A stretch of DNA of 64,000 bases from Buttiauxella ferragutiae. GTDB taxonomy: Bacteria; Pseudomonadota; Gammaproteobacteria; Enterobacterales; Enterobacteriaceae. The notes beneath the pieces are model-generated. The model worked only from the letters and a program-made list of their open reading frames with translations. It made no database searches and was not told the DNA's origin. The DNA lies in NCBI RefSeq assembly GCF_001654915.1, contig NZ_LXEQ01000061.1; one strand, given 5' to 3'. Shown here one piece after another: positions 46,785 through 55,790 of the stretch (the first letter of the stretch is position 1; every line of letters starts with the position of its first letter). The translations under genes were made by a program, and so were the position numbers.

Positions 46785-47858
46785 ATGTTTGGCAATACCG
46801 TGTTCGCCCAGGTTAAACGCGCCGAAAATATAAAAATGTCCGCTATCACGCACTTCCTGCGTGAAAATGACCTGAGCATTGATACGACGGTAGAAGTCTT
46901 TATTACGGTCACTCGCGACGCTAAGCTCATCGCCTGCGGAGGCATTGCTGGAAATATAATTAAATGCGTGGCAATCGACGAATCTGTACGCGGTGAAGGG
47001 CTGGCGCTCACCCTGGCAACAGAATTAATTAATCTCGCCTACGAACGGCAATGCCCACACCTGTTTATCTACACCAAAACACAGAACGAAGCGTTATTTA
47101 AGCAATGTGGTTTTTACACCATCACCAGCGTGCCAGGCATGATGGTACTGATGGAAAATAGCGCCACACGCCTGCAACGTTACGCCAGTTATTTAACCAC
47201 ACTGCGCCAGGCTGGCAGCAAAATTGGCTGCATCGTGATGAATGCCAATCCCTTTACTCACGGCCATCGTTATTTAATTCAGAAAGCCGCAGAACAGTGC
47301 GACTGGCTGCATGTTTTCCTGGTGAAAGAGGATACCTCGCGCTTCCCGTACGAAGACCGCCTGGCACTGGTGCGTTCCGGCACCGCCGAAATTAAAAAAC
47401 TCACCGTCCATCGCGGCTCCGAGTACATCATTTCCCGCGCGACATTCCCTTGTTACTTCATCAAAGAACAGGGCGTGCTCAACCATTGCCACACCGAAAT
47501 CGACCTGAAAATTTTCCGTCAGTATCTGGCCCCAGCACTCGGTATTACCCACCGTTTCGTCGGTACCGAACCGTATTGCGAAGTCACCGCCACCTACAAC
47601 AAAGACATGCGCCACTGGCTGGAAACTCCATCGCTCCCCGCTCCGCCGATTGAACTGGTGGAAATTGAACGTCTGCAATATCACGGCATGGCGATTTCCG
47701 CCTCGTGGGTACGCAAGCTACTGGTGAAGAAAGACTTTGCCGCCATCGACATTCTGGTTCCCGAAGTCACTCGCGACTACTTAGAACGCATGCTCGCTGC
47801 CCGCCCGCAAAACAGCGTGGGCGGGCAACTGGAATCCACATTAACAGGTGAAAAATGA
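46785..47858 (+). CDS. citC: [Citrate (pro-3S)-lyase] ligase
   Basis: 357 residues. An N-terminal GNAT-like domain (about 1-130, with VRGEGLALTLATELI) is followed by a nucleotidyltransferase domain with the NPFTHGHRYLI motif near 153. CitC acetylates the prosthetic-group thiol of the citrate lyase acyl carrier protein with ATP and acetate, switching the lyase on. It is first in citCDEFXG and its stop overlaps the citD start. Confidence 0.95.
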   Translation: MFGNTVFAQVKRAENIKMSAITHFLRENDLSIDTTVEVFITVTRDAKLIACGGIAGNIIKCVAIDESVRGEGLALTLATELINLAYERQCPHLFIYTKTQNEALFKQCGFYTITSVPGMMVLMENSATRLQRYASYLTTLRQAGSKIGCIVMNANPFTHGHRYLIQKAAEQCDWLHVFLVKEDTSRFPYEDRLALVRSGTAEIKKLTVHRGSEYIISRATFPCYFIKEQGVLNHCHTEIDLKIFRQYLAPALGITHRFVGTEPYCEVTATYNKDMRHWLETPSLPAPPIELVEIERLQYHGMAISASWVRKLLVKKDFAAIDILVPEVTRDYLERMLAARPQNSVGGQLESTLTGEK

Positions 47859-48151
47859 ACATTACTCATGCAGCCGTTGCCGGCACCCTGGAATCTGGCG
47901 ATGTGATGATCCGCATCGCACCACTCGATACACAAGAGATCGACCTGCAAATCAGCAGCAACGTTGAAAAACAGTTTGGCGAAGCCATACGCGCCACGGT
48001 GCTGGAGATCCTCGCTCGCCATCAGGTTAAAGGCGCGCAACTGATTCTTGACGACAAAGGCGCGCTGGACTGCATTCTGCGCGCCCGTCTGGAAACCCTG
48101 CTGGTTCGCTCAAGCGATATCACCGCCCTGCCATGGGAGAAAAACCTATGA
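47855..48151 (+). CDS. citD: Citrate lyase acyl carrier protein (gamma subunit)
   Basis: 98 residues, as in E. coli. Ser14 (LESGD) is the attachment site for the 2'-(5''-phosphoribosyl)-3'-dephospho-CoA group made by CitG and attached by CitX. It carries the acetyl/citryl thioester between CitF and CitE. It overlaps citC at the start and citE at the end by four bases each. Confidence 0.96.
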   Translation: MNITHAAVAGTLESGDVMIRIAPLDTQEIDLQISSNVEKQFGEAIRATVLEILARHQVKGAQLILDDKGALDCILRARLETLLVRSSDITALPWEKNL

Positions 48152-49044
48152 CGCCGGAACAAAAGAACCGCACCCGCCGCAGCATGTTATTTGTGCCGGG
48201 TGCCAATGCGGCGATGGTCAGCAACGCCTTTATTTATCAGGCCGATGCGCTGATGTTCGATCTGGAAGACTCAGTTATCCTGCGCGAAAAAGACGCCGCC
48301 CGCCGTCTGGTTTTCCACGCGTTGCAACATCCGCTGTATCAGGATGTGGAAACCATCGTGCGCGTGAATCCACTTGATTCCGAATATGGCGTGGCCGACC
48401 TGGAAGCCGTGGTGCGCGGCGGTGCCGACATTGTGCGCCTGCCAAAAACCGACACCGCACAAGACGTCATTGATACCGAAAGTGAAATCGCGCGCATTGA
48501 AGCCGCATGTGGCCGCGAACCCGGTAGCACCGGAATTCTGGCCGCCATTGAATCCCCGCAAGGCATCACTCAGGCAGTGGCAATTGCCCATTCATCCACA
48601 CGCTTGATTGGTATCGCGCTGGGTGCGGAAGATTATGTGCGCAACCTGCGCACCGAACGTTCCCCCGAAGGTATCGAGCTGCTATTTGCCCGTTGTTCCA
48701 TTCTGCAAGCCGCGCGCGCGGCGGGGATTCAGGCCTTCGACACCGTCTATTCCGATGCCAATAACGAAGCCGGATTTTTGCACGAAGCGGCGCATATCAA
48801 ACAACTGGGTTTCGACGGCAAATCGCTGATCAACCCGCGCCAGATTGAGCTGTTACACAACCTCTACGCCCCGACGCAAAAAGAAGTCGATCACGCCAAC
48901 GCAGTGGTGGAAGCCGCCGAAGCCTCCGCCCGTGAAGGCCGTGGCGTGGTGTCGCTGAACGGAAAAATGGTCGACAGCCCGGTTATCGAACGTGCTCGTC
49001 TGGTGTTATCTCGCGCCGCACTTTCCGGCATTCGTGAAGAATAA
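48148..49044 (+). CDS. citE: Citrate lyase beta subunit (citryl-ACP lyase)
   Basis: 298 residues of the HpcH/HpaI aldolase-like family. It cleaves citryl-ACP to acetyl-ACP and oxaloacetate. Motifs RSMLFVPGAN, MFDLEDSV (metal-binding acid) and GAEDYVRNLR are intact. ATG at 48148 overlaps the citD stop (ATGA) and has GGGAGA upstream. Another ATG 15 bases earlier is in frame but poorly placed. Confidence 0.95.
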   Translation: MTPEQKNRTRRSMLFVPGANAAMVSNAFIYQADALMFDLEDSVILREKDAARRLVFHALQHPLYQDVETIVRVNPLDSEYGVADLEAVVRGGADIVRLPKTDTAQDVIDTESEIARIEAACGREPGSTGILAAIESPQGITQAVAIAHSSTRLIGIALGAEDYVRNLRTERSPEGIELLFARCSILQAARAAGIQAFDTVYSDANNEAGFLHEAAHIKQLGFDGKSLINPRQIELLHNLYAPTQKEVDHANAVVEAAEASAREGRGVVSLNGKMVDSPVIERARLVLSRAALSGIREE

Positions 49045-49053
49045 GGCAAAAAA

Positions 49054-50568
49054 ATGACGCAGAAACAAGAACGTATTGCCGCCTGGAGTCGCCGCAGTGA
49101 AAGCGATTTACCGGCTTATAAGAATGTCTCGAAACTGAATTTGCAGGCGCAAAAACCACGCACCAAAAAGCTGTGTAATTCGCTGGAAGAGGCAATTCGC
49201 CGCTCAGGCCTGCACGACGGTATGACGATTTCCTTCCACCACGCGTTTCGTGGCGGTGACCTGACGCTGAACAGCGTAATGGCGACCATCGCCAGCATGG
49301 GCTTTAAAAACCTGACGCTGGCCTCAAGTTCACTGAGCGATTGCCATGCGCCATTAATCGAGCATATCCGCAATAACGTGGTGACGCGTATTTACACCTC
49401 TGGTTTGCGCGGCCCGCTGGCAGAAGAAATCTCACGTGGCCTGCTGGCAGAACCGGTGCAAATCCACTCCCATGGCGGACGTGTACAACTGGTGAACAGC
49501 GGCGAGCTAAAAATCGATGTTGCTTTCCTTGGCGTTCCATCGTGCGATGAATTCGGCAATGCTAATGGCTACACCGGCAAAGCCTGCTGCGGTTCGCTGG
49601 GCTACGCCAAAGTCGATGCCGAAAACGCCCGTCAGGTGGTGTTGCTAAGCGAAGCGCTGCTGCCCTACCCGCACAACCCCGCCAGTATCATGCAGGATCA
49701 GGTCGATTTGATCGTACAGGTTGAGCAAGTGGGCGATGCCGACAAAATCGGTGCCGATGCCACACGCATGACCTCCAACCCGCGTGAATTGCTCATCGCA
49801 CGTACTGCGGCAGATGTTGTCGTCAATTCCGGCTACTTCAAAGAAGGTTTTTCCCTGCAAACCGGGACCGGGGGCGCTTCACTGGCGGTGACCCGTTTTC
49901 TGGAAGACAAAATGCGCAGCCGCAACATTCATGCAGGCTTTGCCCTTGGTGGCATCACCGCAACGATTGTCGATCTGCATGAAAAGGGGCTGATTAAAAA
50001 ACTGCTCGATGTGCAGAGTTTTGACCGCGCCGCAGCGCAATCCTTGGCTCGTAACCCTAATCACATTGAAATCAGCGCCAATCAGTACGCCAACTGGGGC
50101 TCGAAAGGCGCATCAGTCGACCGCCTGGATGTGGTGGTGTTGAGCGCGCTGGAAGTCGATACCCAATTTAACGTCAATGTGCTGACCGGTTCCGACGGCG
50201 TGTTGCGCGGCGCTTCCGGCGGGCATTGCGATACCGCCGTTGCCGCCGCCCTTTCCATTATTGTCGCCCCGCTGGTGCGTGGCCGAATCCCTACGCTGGT
50301 CGATAACGTCCTGACCTGTATCACACCGGGTTCCAGCGTCGATATTCTGGTTACCGATCACGGTATTGCCGTCAACCCTGCGCGCCCTGAACTGGCAGAA
50401 CGCCTGAAAGAAGCCGGCATGAAAATCGTCACCATCGAGTGGTTGCGCGAGCGGGCGCAAATCCTCACCGGCTTCCCCAAAGCGATTGAATTTACCGACC
50501 GCGTAATCGCCGTGGTGCGTTACCGCGATGGCTCGGTGATTGATGTTGTGCATCAGGTGAAGGGGTAA
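49054..50568 (+). CDS. citF: Citrate lyase alpha subunit (citrate:ACP transferase)
   Basis: 504 residues of the CoA-transferase superfamily. It swaps acetyl for citrate on the acyl carrier protein. The two CoA-transferase halves are visible, with GGDLTLNS, GTGGASLAVTRFLEDKM and SDGVLRGASGGHCDTAVAA. It lies nine bases after citE; citX follows after three bases. Confidence 0.96.
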   Translation: MTQKQERIAAWSRRSESDLPAYKNVSKLNLQAQKPRTKKLCNSLEEAIRRSGLHDGMTISFHHAFRGGDLTLNSVMATIASMGFKNLTLASSSLSDCHAPLIEHIRNNVVTRIYTSGLRGPLAEEISRGLLAEPVQIHSHGGRVQLVNSGELKIDVAFLGVPSCDEFGNANGYTGKACCGSLGYAKVDAENARQVVLLSEALLPYPHNPASIMQDQVDLIVQVEQVGDADKIGADATRMTSNPRELLIARTAADVVVNSGYFKEGFSLQTGTGGASLAVTRFLEDKMRSRNIHAGFALGGITATIVDLHEKGLIKKLLDVQSFDRAAAQSLARNPNHIEISANQYANWGSKGASVDRLDVVVLSALEVDTQFNVNVLTGSDGVLRGASGGHCDTAVAAALSIIVAPLVRGRIPTLVDNVLTCITPGSSVDILVTDHGIAVNPARPELAERLKEAGMKIVTIEWLRERAQILTGFPKAIEFTDRVIAVVRYRDGSVIDVVHQVKG

Positions 50569-50571
50569 ATC

Positions 50572-51123
50572 ATGCCGATGTATCTCTCATCTGCGACGCA
50601 CGCCAAAGTCACTGTGCCAGAGCTACTTGCCAGCCGGGATGCGCGCCAAAAAAGGCAACAGGAGTGGCTTGCACGCCACGCCGTCACCCTGGTTTCTTTC
50701 ACCGTTGTCGCCCCTGGTTCAGTCAAAGACAGCGAACTGACGCGGCGTATTTTTAACCACGGCCTCCGGGCGTTTCGCCAGTTAGCAGAACGCTCAGGCT
50801 GGGAAATCAAAAAACAGAGCTGCCTGGCGCTGGCGACTGGCCCGGAAGCTCTGCTGGCAATCGCCGCCCAGCCTGCCGCGGTGAAACAAGCCGCCATTGA
50901 GCTTGAGCAAAACCATCCTCTTGGCCGCCTGTGGGACTTCGACGTGCTGACACCGCAAGGGCAAATTCTCTCGCGCCGTGACTTTTCGCTCCCCGCCCGC
51001 CGCTGCCTGTTGTGCGAACAAACCGCCGCTGTTTGCGCCCGTGAACAAGCGCATCCGCTTGCTGAACTGCTCGCTCGTATGGAGACGCTGCTCAATGATG
51101 CAGATGACGCAACCCCGCGCTGA
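50572..51123 (+). CDS. citX: Apo-citrate lyase phosphoribosyl-dephospho-CoA transferase
   Basis: 183 residues, as in E. coli. CitX transfers the prosthetic group precursor from CitG to Ser14 of CitD. Conserved parts are the LASRDARQ start, GRLWDFDV and the C-terminal RRCLLCEQ cysteine pair. The citG start lies within its last 29 bases. Confidence 0.94.
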   Translation: MPMYLSSATHAKVTVPELLASRDARQKRQQEWLARHAVTLVSFTVVAPGSVKDSELTRRIFNHGLRAFRQLAERSGWEIKKQSCLALATGPEALLAIAAQPAAVKQAAIELEQNHPLGRLWDFDVLTPQGQILSRRDFSLPARRCLLCEQTAAVCAREQAHPLAELLARMETLLNDADDATPR

Positions 51124-51982
51124 AGTGTCGGAAACGATTGTTGCGCATTACAGCGAACTGGCTTTCCGCGCGTTACTCGCGGAGGTGAACTTAACGCCCA
51201 AACCAGGCCTGGTCGACCGCAATAACTGTGGCGCACATAAAGATATGGCGCTGGAGGATTTTCAGCAAAGTGCGGCGGCGATACGCCCATATTTCCCGCG
51301 CTTCATTCAACTGGGTGCCAGCACCGCAGCATTGCCTGAATGCGAGGTTCTGCAAAATTTACGCCCTATCGGCATCGCCTGTGAAGCCGCAATGTTTCGC
51401 GCAACAGAAGGCGTTAACACCCATAAAGGCAGCATTTTTTCACTCGGCTTACTGTGTGCCGCGATTGGTCGCCTGCATCAGCAACAACGCGCCATTACGC
51501 CGATGGCAATTTGCCAGACCGTAGCCGCTTTTTGCCATGGGATAACCGAGCGGGAATTGCACCACAACAACCACCAGCAAACCACCGGGCAACGGCTTTT
51601 CCGGCAACTCGGCTTAACCGGTGCGCGCGGTGAAGCCGAAGCGGGTTATCCGTTGGTGATAAATATGGCGCTGCCGCATTACCACGCGCTTCTTACGCAG
51701 GGAACCGATCCGGAACTGGCGCTGCTCGACACTTTACTGCTGCTGATGGCGCACAACGGCGATACCAATGTGGCCTCTCGCGGGGGTATGGCTGGACTGA
51801 GCTGGTTGCAGGAATACGCCCGCACCTTGCTCGCTAACGGCGGTATCCGTAAGCCCGCAGATCTTCGCCATCTGCAAGAGTTCGACCACGCCTGTATTGC
51901 ACGCAACCTCAGCCCCGGCGGTAGCGCCGACCTGCTGATTATCACCTGGTTGTTAGCCCAAATTTCGCAATATCACCCTTAG
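51095..51982 (+). CDS. citG: Triphosphoribosyl-dephospho-CoA synthase
   Basis: 295 residues. CitG joins dephospho-CoA and ATP to give the prosthetic group precursor of citrate lyase. Motifs TPKPGLVDR, GVNTHKGSIFSLG, GARGEAEAGYP and NGDTNVASRGG are typical. Three ATGs lie close together (51095, 51098, 51104); the first is chosen since GGAG is at 51081-51084. It overlaps citX by 29 bases. Confidence 0.94.
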   Translation: MMQMTQPRAEVSETIVAHYSELAFRALLAEVNLTPKPGLVDRNNCGAHKDMALEDFQQSAAAIRPYFPRFIQLGASTAALPECEVLQNLRPIGIACEAAMFRATEGVNTHKGSIFSLGLLCAAIGRLHQQQRAITPMAICQTVAAFCHGITERELHHNNHQQTTGQRLFRQLGLTGARGEAEAGYPLVINMALPHYHALLTQGTDPELALLDTLLLLMAHNGDTNVASRGGMAGLSWLQEYARTLLANGGIRKPADLRHLQEFDHACIARNLSPGGSADLLIITWLLAQISQYHP

Positions 51983-52017
51983 CATCAATCGGAATAATCC
52001 TTACTGGAGAATCAGTT

Positions 52018-53481
52018 ATGTCTGTTTCAAAAGATAAAATATGGAAGTTGCTGGCACCGCTGGTCGTCATGGCCATCATGCTGCTCATTCCCGTGCCCGA
52101 TGGCATGCCGCCGCAGGCATGGCATTACTTCGCGGTATTTGTCGCGATGATCGTCGGCATGATCCTCGAACCGATCCCGGCCACCGCGATCAGCTTTATC
52201 GCCGTGACGATTTGCGTGATCGGCAGCGATTACCTGCTGTTTGACGCCAAAGAGTTAGCCGACCCAGCTTTTGACGCGGGCAAGCAGGCGTTGAAATGGG
52301 GGCTGGCAGGGTTCTCCAGTACCACCGTCTGGCTGGTATTCGGCGCGTTTATCTTCGCGCTGGGCTATGAAGTCACCGGCCTGGGTCGCCGTATCGCGCT
52401 GATCATGGTGAAATTCATGGGCAAGCGCACGCTGACTCTCGGCTACGCCATCGTGATTATTGATATTCTGCTGGCACCATTTACCCCGTCAAACACCGCC
52501 CGCACCGGCGGCACCGTGTTCCCGGTAATCAAAAACCTGCCGCCATTATTCCAGTCATTCCCTAACGACCCTTCTTCGCGCCGCATCGGTAGCTACCTGA
52601 TGTGGATGATGGTGATCAGTACCAGCCTCAGTTCGTCGATGTTCATCACCGGTGCGGCTCCCAACGTGCTCGGCCTTGAGTTCGTCAGCAAAATTGCCGG
52701 TATTCAAATTAGCTGGATGCAGTGGTTTTTGAGCTTCCTGCCGGTGGGCATTATTCTGCTGATCGTCGCGCCATGGCTGTCTTACGTCCTCTATAAACCT
52801 GAAATCACCCACAGCGAGGAAGTCTCCGGCTGGGCGAAAGACGCGCTACAAGAGATGGGCAAACTCACCCGCAAAGAGATCACCCTGATTGGCCTGGTGC
52901 TGTTAAGCCTGGGGTTGTGGGTGTTTGGCGGCGAGGTAATTGATGCAACAGCGGTAGGTTTGCTGGCGGTATCGCTGATGCTGGCGCTGCACGTGGTGCC
53001 GTGGAAAGACATCACCAAATATAACAGTGCGTGGAACACCTTAGTTAACCTGGCAACTCTGGTAGTGATGGCAAGCGGCCTGACGCGTTCCGGTTTTATC
53101 GACTGGTTCGCCAATACCATGAGTAGCCATCTGGAGGGTTTCTCCGCCAATACTACGGTTATCGTGCTGGTATTGGTGTTCTACTTCGCGCATTACCTGT
53201 TTGCCAGCCTGTCGGCGCACACCGCGACTATGCTGCCGGTGATTCTGGCGGTGGGTAAAGGTATTCCCGGCGTGCCAATGGAGCATTTGTGTATTTTGCT
53301 GGTGCTGTCGATTGGTATCATGGGCTGCCTGACACCTTACGCCACCGGCCCTGGCGTGATTATTTACGGCTGCGGCTATGTGAAGTCGAAAGACTACTGG
53401 CGCCTGGGTGCGATTTTCGGCGTGATTTATATCACCATGTTGCTATGTGTCGGCTGGCCGATTCTGGCGCTGTGGAGTTAA
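52018..53481 (+). CDS. citT: Citrate/succinate antiporter CitT
   Basis: 487 residues, the E. coli length, of the DASS (SLC13-like) family with about 12 spans. It brings in citrate in exchange for succinate during fermentation. The family SNT-type motif (PFTPSNTARTGG) is near 160, and the second repeat SAHTATMLPV near 402. It lies 35 bases after citG and ends the cit operon at a terminator. Confidence 0.96.
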   Translation: MSVSKDKIWKLLAPLVVMAIMLLIPVPDGMPPQAWHYFAVFVAMIVGMILEPIPATAISFIAVTICVIGSDYLLFDAKELADPAFDAGKQALKWGLAGFSSTTVWLVFGAFIFALGYEVTGLGRRIALIMVKFMGKRTLTLGYAIVIIDILLAPFTPSNTARTGGTVFPVIKNLPPLFQSFPNDPSSRRIGSYLMWMMVISTSLSSSMFITGAAPNVLGLEFVSKIAGIQISWMQWFLSFLPVGIILLIVAPWLSYVLYKPEITHSEEVSGWAKDALQEMGKLTRKEITLIGLVLLSLGLWVFGGEVIDATAVGLLAVSLMLALHVVPWKDITKYNSAWNTLVNLATLVVMASGLTRSGFIDWFANTMSSHLEGFSANTTVIVLVLVFYFAHYLFASLSAHTATMLPVILAVGKGIPGVPMEHLCILLVLSIGIMGCLTPYATGPGVIIYGCGYVKSKDYWRLGAIFGVIYITMLLCVGWPILALWS

Positions 53482-53500
53482 CGGCTTTCATATTGCGGAC

Positions 53501-53527
53501 AAAGCGTCTCTCTGAGGCGCTTTTTTT
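53501..53527 (+). terminator. Terminator of the cit operon
   Basis: A 10-bp stem with one G-U pair (AAAGCGTCTC with GAGGCGCTTT), a TCT loop, and then a T-run to 53527. Confidence 0.85.
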
Positions 53528-53569
53528 ATGATTAAATAAGGAATTATCATCTAACTGAATGAGAAAGGC

Positions 53570-54373
53570 ATGAAATTCCTTTGCCAGACTGCCCTGTTAA
53601 CCCTCGCTTGCGCCACTCACTCCGCCGCCCTGGCAGAAGATCTGCAACCCAAACAATATGGCGATTTCGAACGCTACGTGCTGGCCCTTTCCTGGCAAAC
53701 CGGTTTTTGTCAGAGCATGCACGAGCGCAATCGCAACGAACCTGCTGAATGTAAAACCCAGCAGGAACAGGACGACAAACGTGCATTTTTGACGGTCCAC
53801 GGGCTGTGGCCTGGATTACCGAAATCTGTAGCCTCACGCGGTGTGGATGAAAAACGCTGGATGCGTTACGGCTGCTCAACCCGCCCGGTGCCAAACATGG
53901 CGGAAGCTCGCGGTTCGCAAAAATGCCAGGCACCTGCGCCTGAGTTATCCGCAGACATCGCCAGCAAACTCGCAGGCGTGATGCCCGGTGCTGGCGGCCA
54001 GTCTTGCCTTGAGCGCTATGAATTCGCTAAACACGGCGCGTGCTTTGGTTTTAATCCCAACGCCTACTTCGGCACCATGGTTCGTCTGAATAACGAGTTT
54101 AAACAGAGTGCATTTGGCACCTTCCTTGCGGAAAATTACGGTAAAGACGTCACCCGTAAAGCGTTCAATAAAGCGCTGGAAAAAAGCTGGGGAAGTGAAG
54201 CGGTGAAAGCGGTCAAACTGACCTGTAACGGTAATCCGGCTTATCTGACAGAAATACAAATCTCGCTGGATGCCGGGAAAATTAACAGCCCGTTAAATGA
54301 AGGGTCATTCGCCACACAAAGAAATTCAGGCAACTGTGCAAAACAGTTCCGTCTGGATGCCGTTGGGTATTAG
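53570..54373 (+). CDS. rna: Periplasmic ribonuclease I (RNase T2 family)
   Basis: 267 residues. A signal peptide (cleaved near AALA, residue 22) leads to an RNase T2 fold. The catalytic segments CAS I (LTVHGLWPG, His77) and CAS II (YEFAKHGAC, with Glu151 and His155) are intact, and several cysteines form disulfides. It degrades RNA non-specifically in the periplasm. A normal ribosome-binding site (GAGAAAGG) precedes the ATG. Confidence 0.96.
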   Translation: MKFLCQTALLTLACATHSAALAEDLQPKQYGDFERYVLALSWQTGFCQSMHERNRNEPAECKTQQEQDDKRAFLTVHGLWPGLPKSVASRGVDEKRWMRYGCSTRPVPNMAEARGSQKCQAPAPELSADIASKLAGVMPGAGGQSCLERYEFAKHGACFGFNPNAYFGTMVRLNNEFKQSAFGTFLAENYGKDVTRKAFNKALEKSWGSEAVKAVKLTCNGNPAYLTEIQISLDAGKINSPLNEGSFATQRNSGNCAKQFRLDAVGY

Positions 54374-54474
54374 AGGATTAAACGGCCATAAACACTGAAG
54401 ACAAAAAATAATCAGTTCACTATTAGTTCCGTATTTTCCGCCATATGATTTGCGTATCAAATACGGAGGTCATT

Positions 54475-54624
54475 ATGAACACCACGAAACGCTTTTTAAT
54501 GCAGTTGAAAGACCAGTTTGAGCGCGAAGGCCGGGCGCAAAAATTGTTAGGTTTGATTTGGCTTTCCCCGCAACAGCGCTACGAAATCTTAAAAGAGATT
54601 ATGTTGCCGGTTGCCAGGAAATGA
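54475..54624 (+). CDS. Small hypothetical protein, 49 residues
   Basis: ATG at 54475 with a perfect GGAGGT at 54465-54470. The product (MNTTKRFLMQLKDQFE... ending MLPVARK) is basic, mostly helical, soluble, with an amphipathic pattern and a motif LSPQQRYEILKEIM. I do not recognise the family. It lies between rna and a convergent hydrolase and is followed by a hairpin at 54637. The strong Shine-Dalgarno and sensible composition make it likely real; the function is unknown. Confidence 0.65.
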   Translation: MNTTKRFLMQLKDQFEREGRAQKLLGLIWLSPQQRYEILKEIMLPVARK

Positions 54625-54636
54625 GGTTGTTAAATT

Positions 54637-54662
54637 GGCGGGTGACGCAGGGTTCACCCGCC
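54637..54662. terminator. Hairpin between the small ORF and the hydrolase
   Basis: A perfect 9-bp stem, GGCGGGTGA with TCACCCGCC, and an 8-base loop. Neither side has a strong T-run; the minus side has AATTTAACA. It probably ends one or both convergent genes. Confidence 0.5.
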
Positions 54663-54668
54663 TGAAGG

Positions 54669-55499
54669 TTACCCTTTCAAGAACTCCAGTAAATCTGCAT
54701 TTACCCGGTCTTTCTCGGTGGTACAAATGCCGTGCGATCCACCCTGGTATACTTTGAATGTCGAATCCGGCAACGTTGCCGCCGTGACTTTACCGCAGGT
54801 TTCAAACGGGACAATCTGGTCATCATCGCCATGAATAACTAGCGTTGGAATAGTCATTTTCTTCAGGTCTTCTCGCAGGTCGGTTTCAGAAAACGCTTTA
54901 ATACAATCGTAGAGCGCCTTAATTCCCCCCTGCATCCCCTGTTCAACAAAACTCTCCCTGACGCCTTCCGAGATTTTCGCCCCAGGACGGTTATAGCCAT
55001 AAAACGCCATGGTCAGCTCTTTGAAAAAATCTGCCCGGTTGACGCGCACACCTTCACGAATTCCATCAAACACATCAATGGGTACGCCATCAGGGTTGTA
55101 ATCCGTTTTCACCATGATCGGCGGCACTGCGCTAATCAGTACGGCTTTTGCCACGCGGCTAGTACCGTGGCGGCCAATGTAACGCGCCACTTCACCTCCG
55201 CCAGTGGAATGACCGACATGAATCGCATCTTTGAGATTTAAATGCGCAGTCAATTCCTCCAGATCGTCAGCATATTGATCCATATGATTGCCTTCCCAGG
55301 ATTGTGATGAGCGACCATGCCCACGACGGTCGTGAGCGATCACCCGGAATCCTTTTTGCCCGAGGAAAAACATCTGATCTTCAAACGCATCTGCGGTTAA
55401 CGGCCAGCCATGGCTGAAAACTACCGGTTGTCCTTCCCCCCAATCCTTAAAATAAAGAGAACTACCGTCCTTTAACTTGAGTTTGTCGTAATGGCTCAT
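54669..55499 (-). CDS. Alpha/beta hydrolase, chloroperoxidase-like
   Basis: 276 residues of the alpha/beta hydrolase fold, nearest to the cofactor-free haloperoxidase (perhydrolase) group. The nucleophile is Ser98 (GHSTGGGE), the acid Asp227 (HGDDDQIVP) and the base His256 (GGSHGI). HDRRGHGRSSQ near 56-66 is the usual oxyanion-side loop. There is no signal peptide, so it is cytoplasmic. The natural substrate is unknown. It is divergent from the GntP-type transporter. Confidence 0.88.
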   Translation of the reverse strand: MSHYDKLKLKDGSSLYFKDWGEGQPVVFSHGWPLTADAFEDQMFFLGQKGFRVIAHDRRGHGRSSQSWEGNHMDQYADDLEELTAHLNLKDAIHVGHSTGGGEVARYIGRHGTSRVAKAVLISAVPPIMVKTDYNPDGVPIDVFDGIREGVRVNRADFFKELTMAFYGYNRPGAKISEGVRESFVEQGMQGGIKALYDCIKAFSETDLREDLKKMTIPTLVIHGDDDQIVPFETCGKVTAATLPDSTFKVYQGGSHGICTTEKDRVNADLLEFLKG

Positions 55500-55697
55500 G
55501 ATATCTCCTGGTCAGGTGATGGTCGTGCGAGTTGCCCAATTGAAAGGTGCATATACAGCGTAATTCAATTTTCTCGCCAGGCAGGTTTATTTACGGTCAG
55601 CAATTGTTCCATCAGACTTAGTAAGGGTTTATTTGGAATGTTTGAGCTTGCTCCCAAAATGCCAATAAACATCAGGCAGCCCATTCCCGAACAGCTA

Positions 55698-55727
55698 ATG
55701 TTACCAGTATCATGTTACCGGTATCAG
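55698..55727. promoter_or_regulatory. Two tandem GntR-type operators
   Basis: ATGTTACCAGTATCAT (55698-55713) and ATGTTACCGGTATCAG (55712-55727) overlap by two bases. Both match the gluconate repressor GntR operator pattern (ATGTTAC-N2-GTA(A/T)CAT type) seen before E. coli gntT and gntKU. They lie 64-93 bases upstream of the transporter start. Confidence 0.7.
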
Positions 55728-55790
55728 AAATCTGGTGAATTATGTTTGTCGCATTTTTCACCTATAAATTCGGCGCAGAGGAACAAACAA

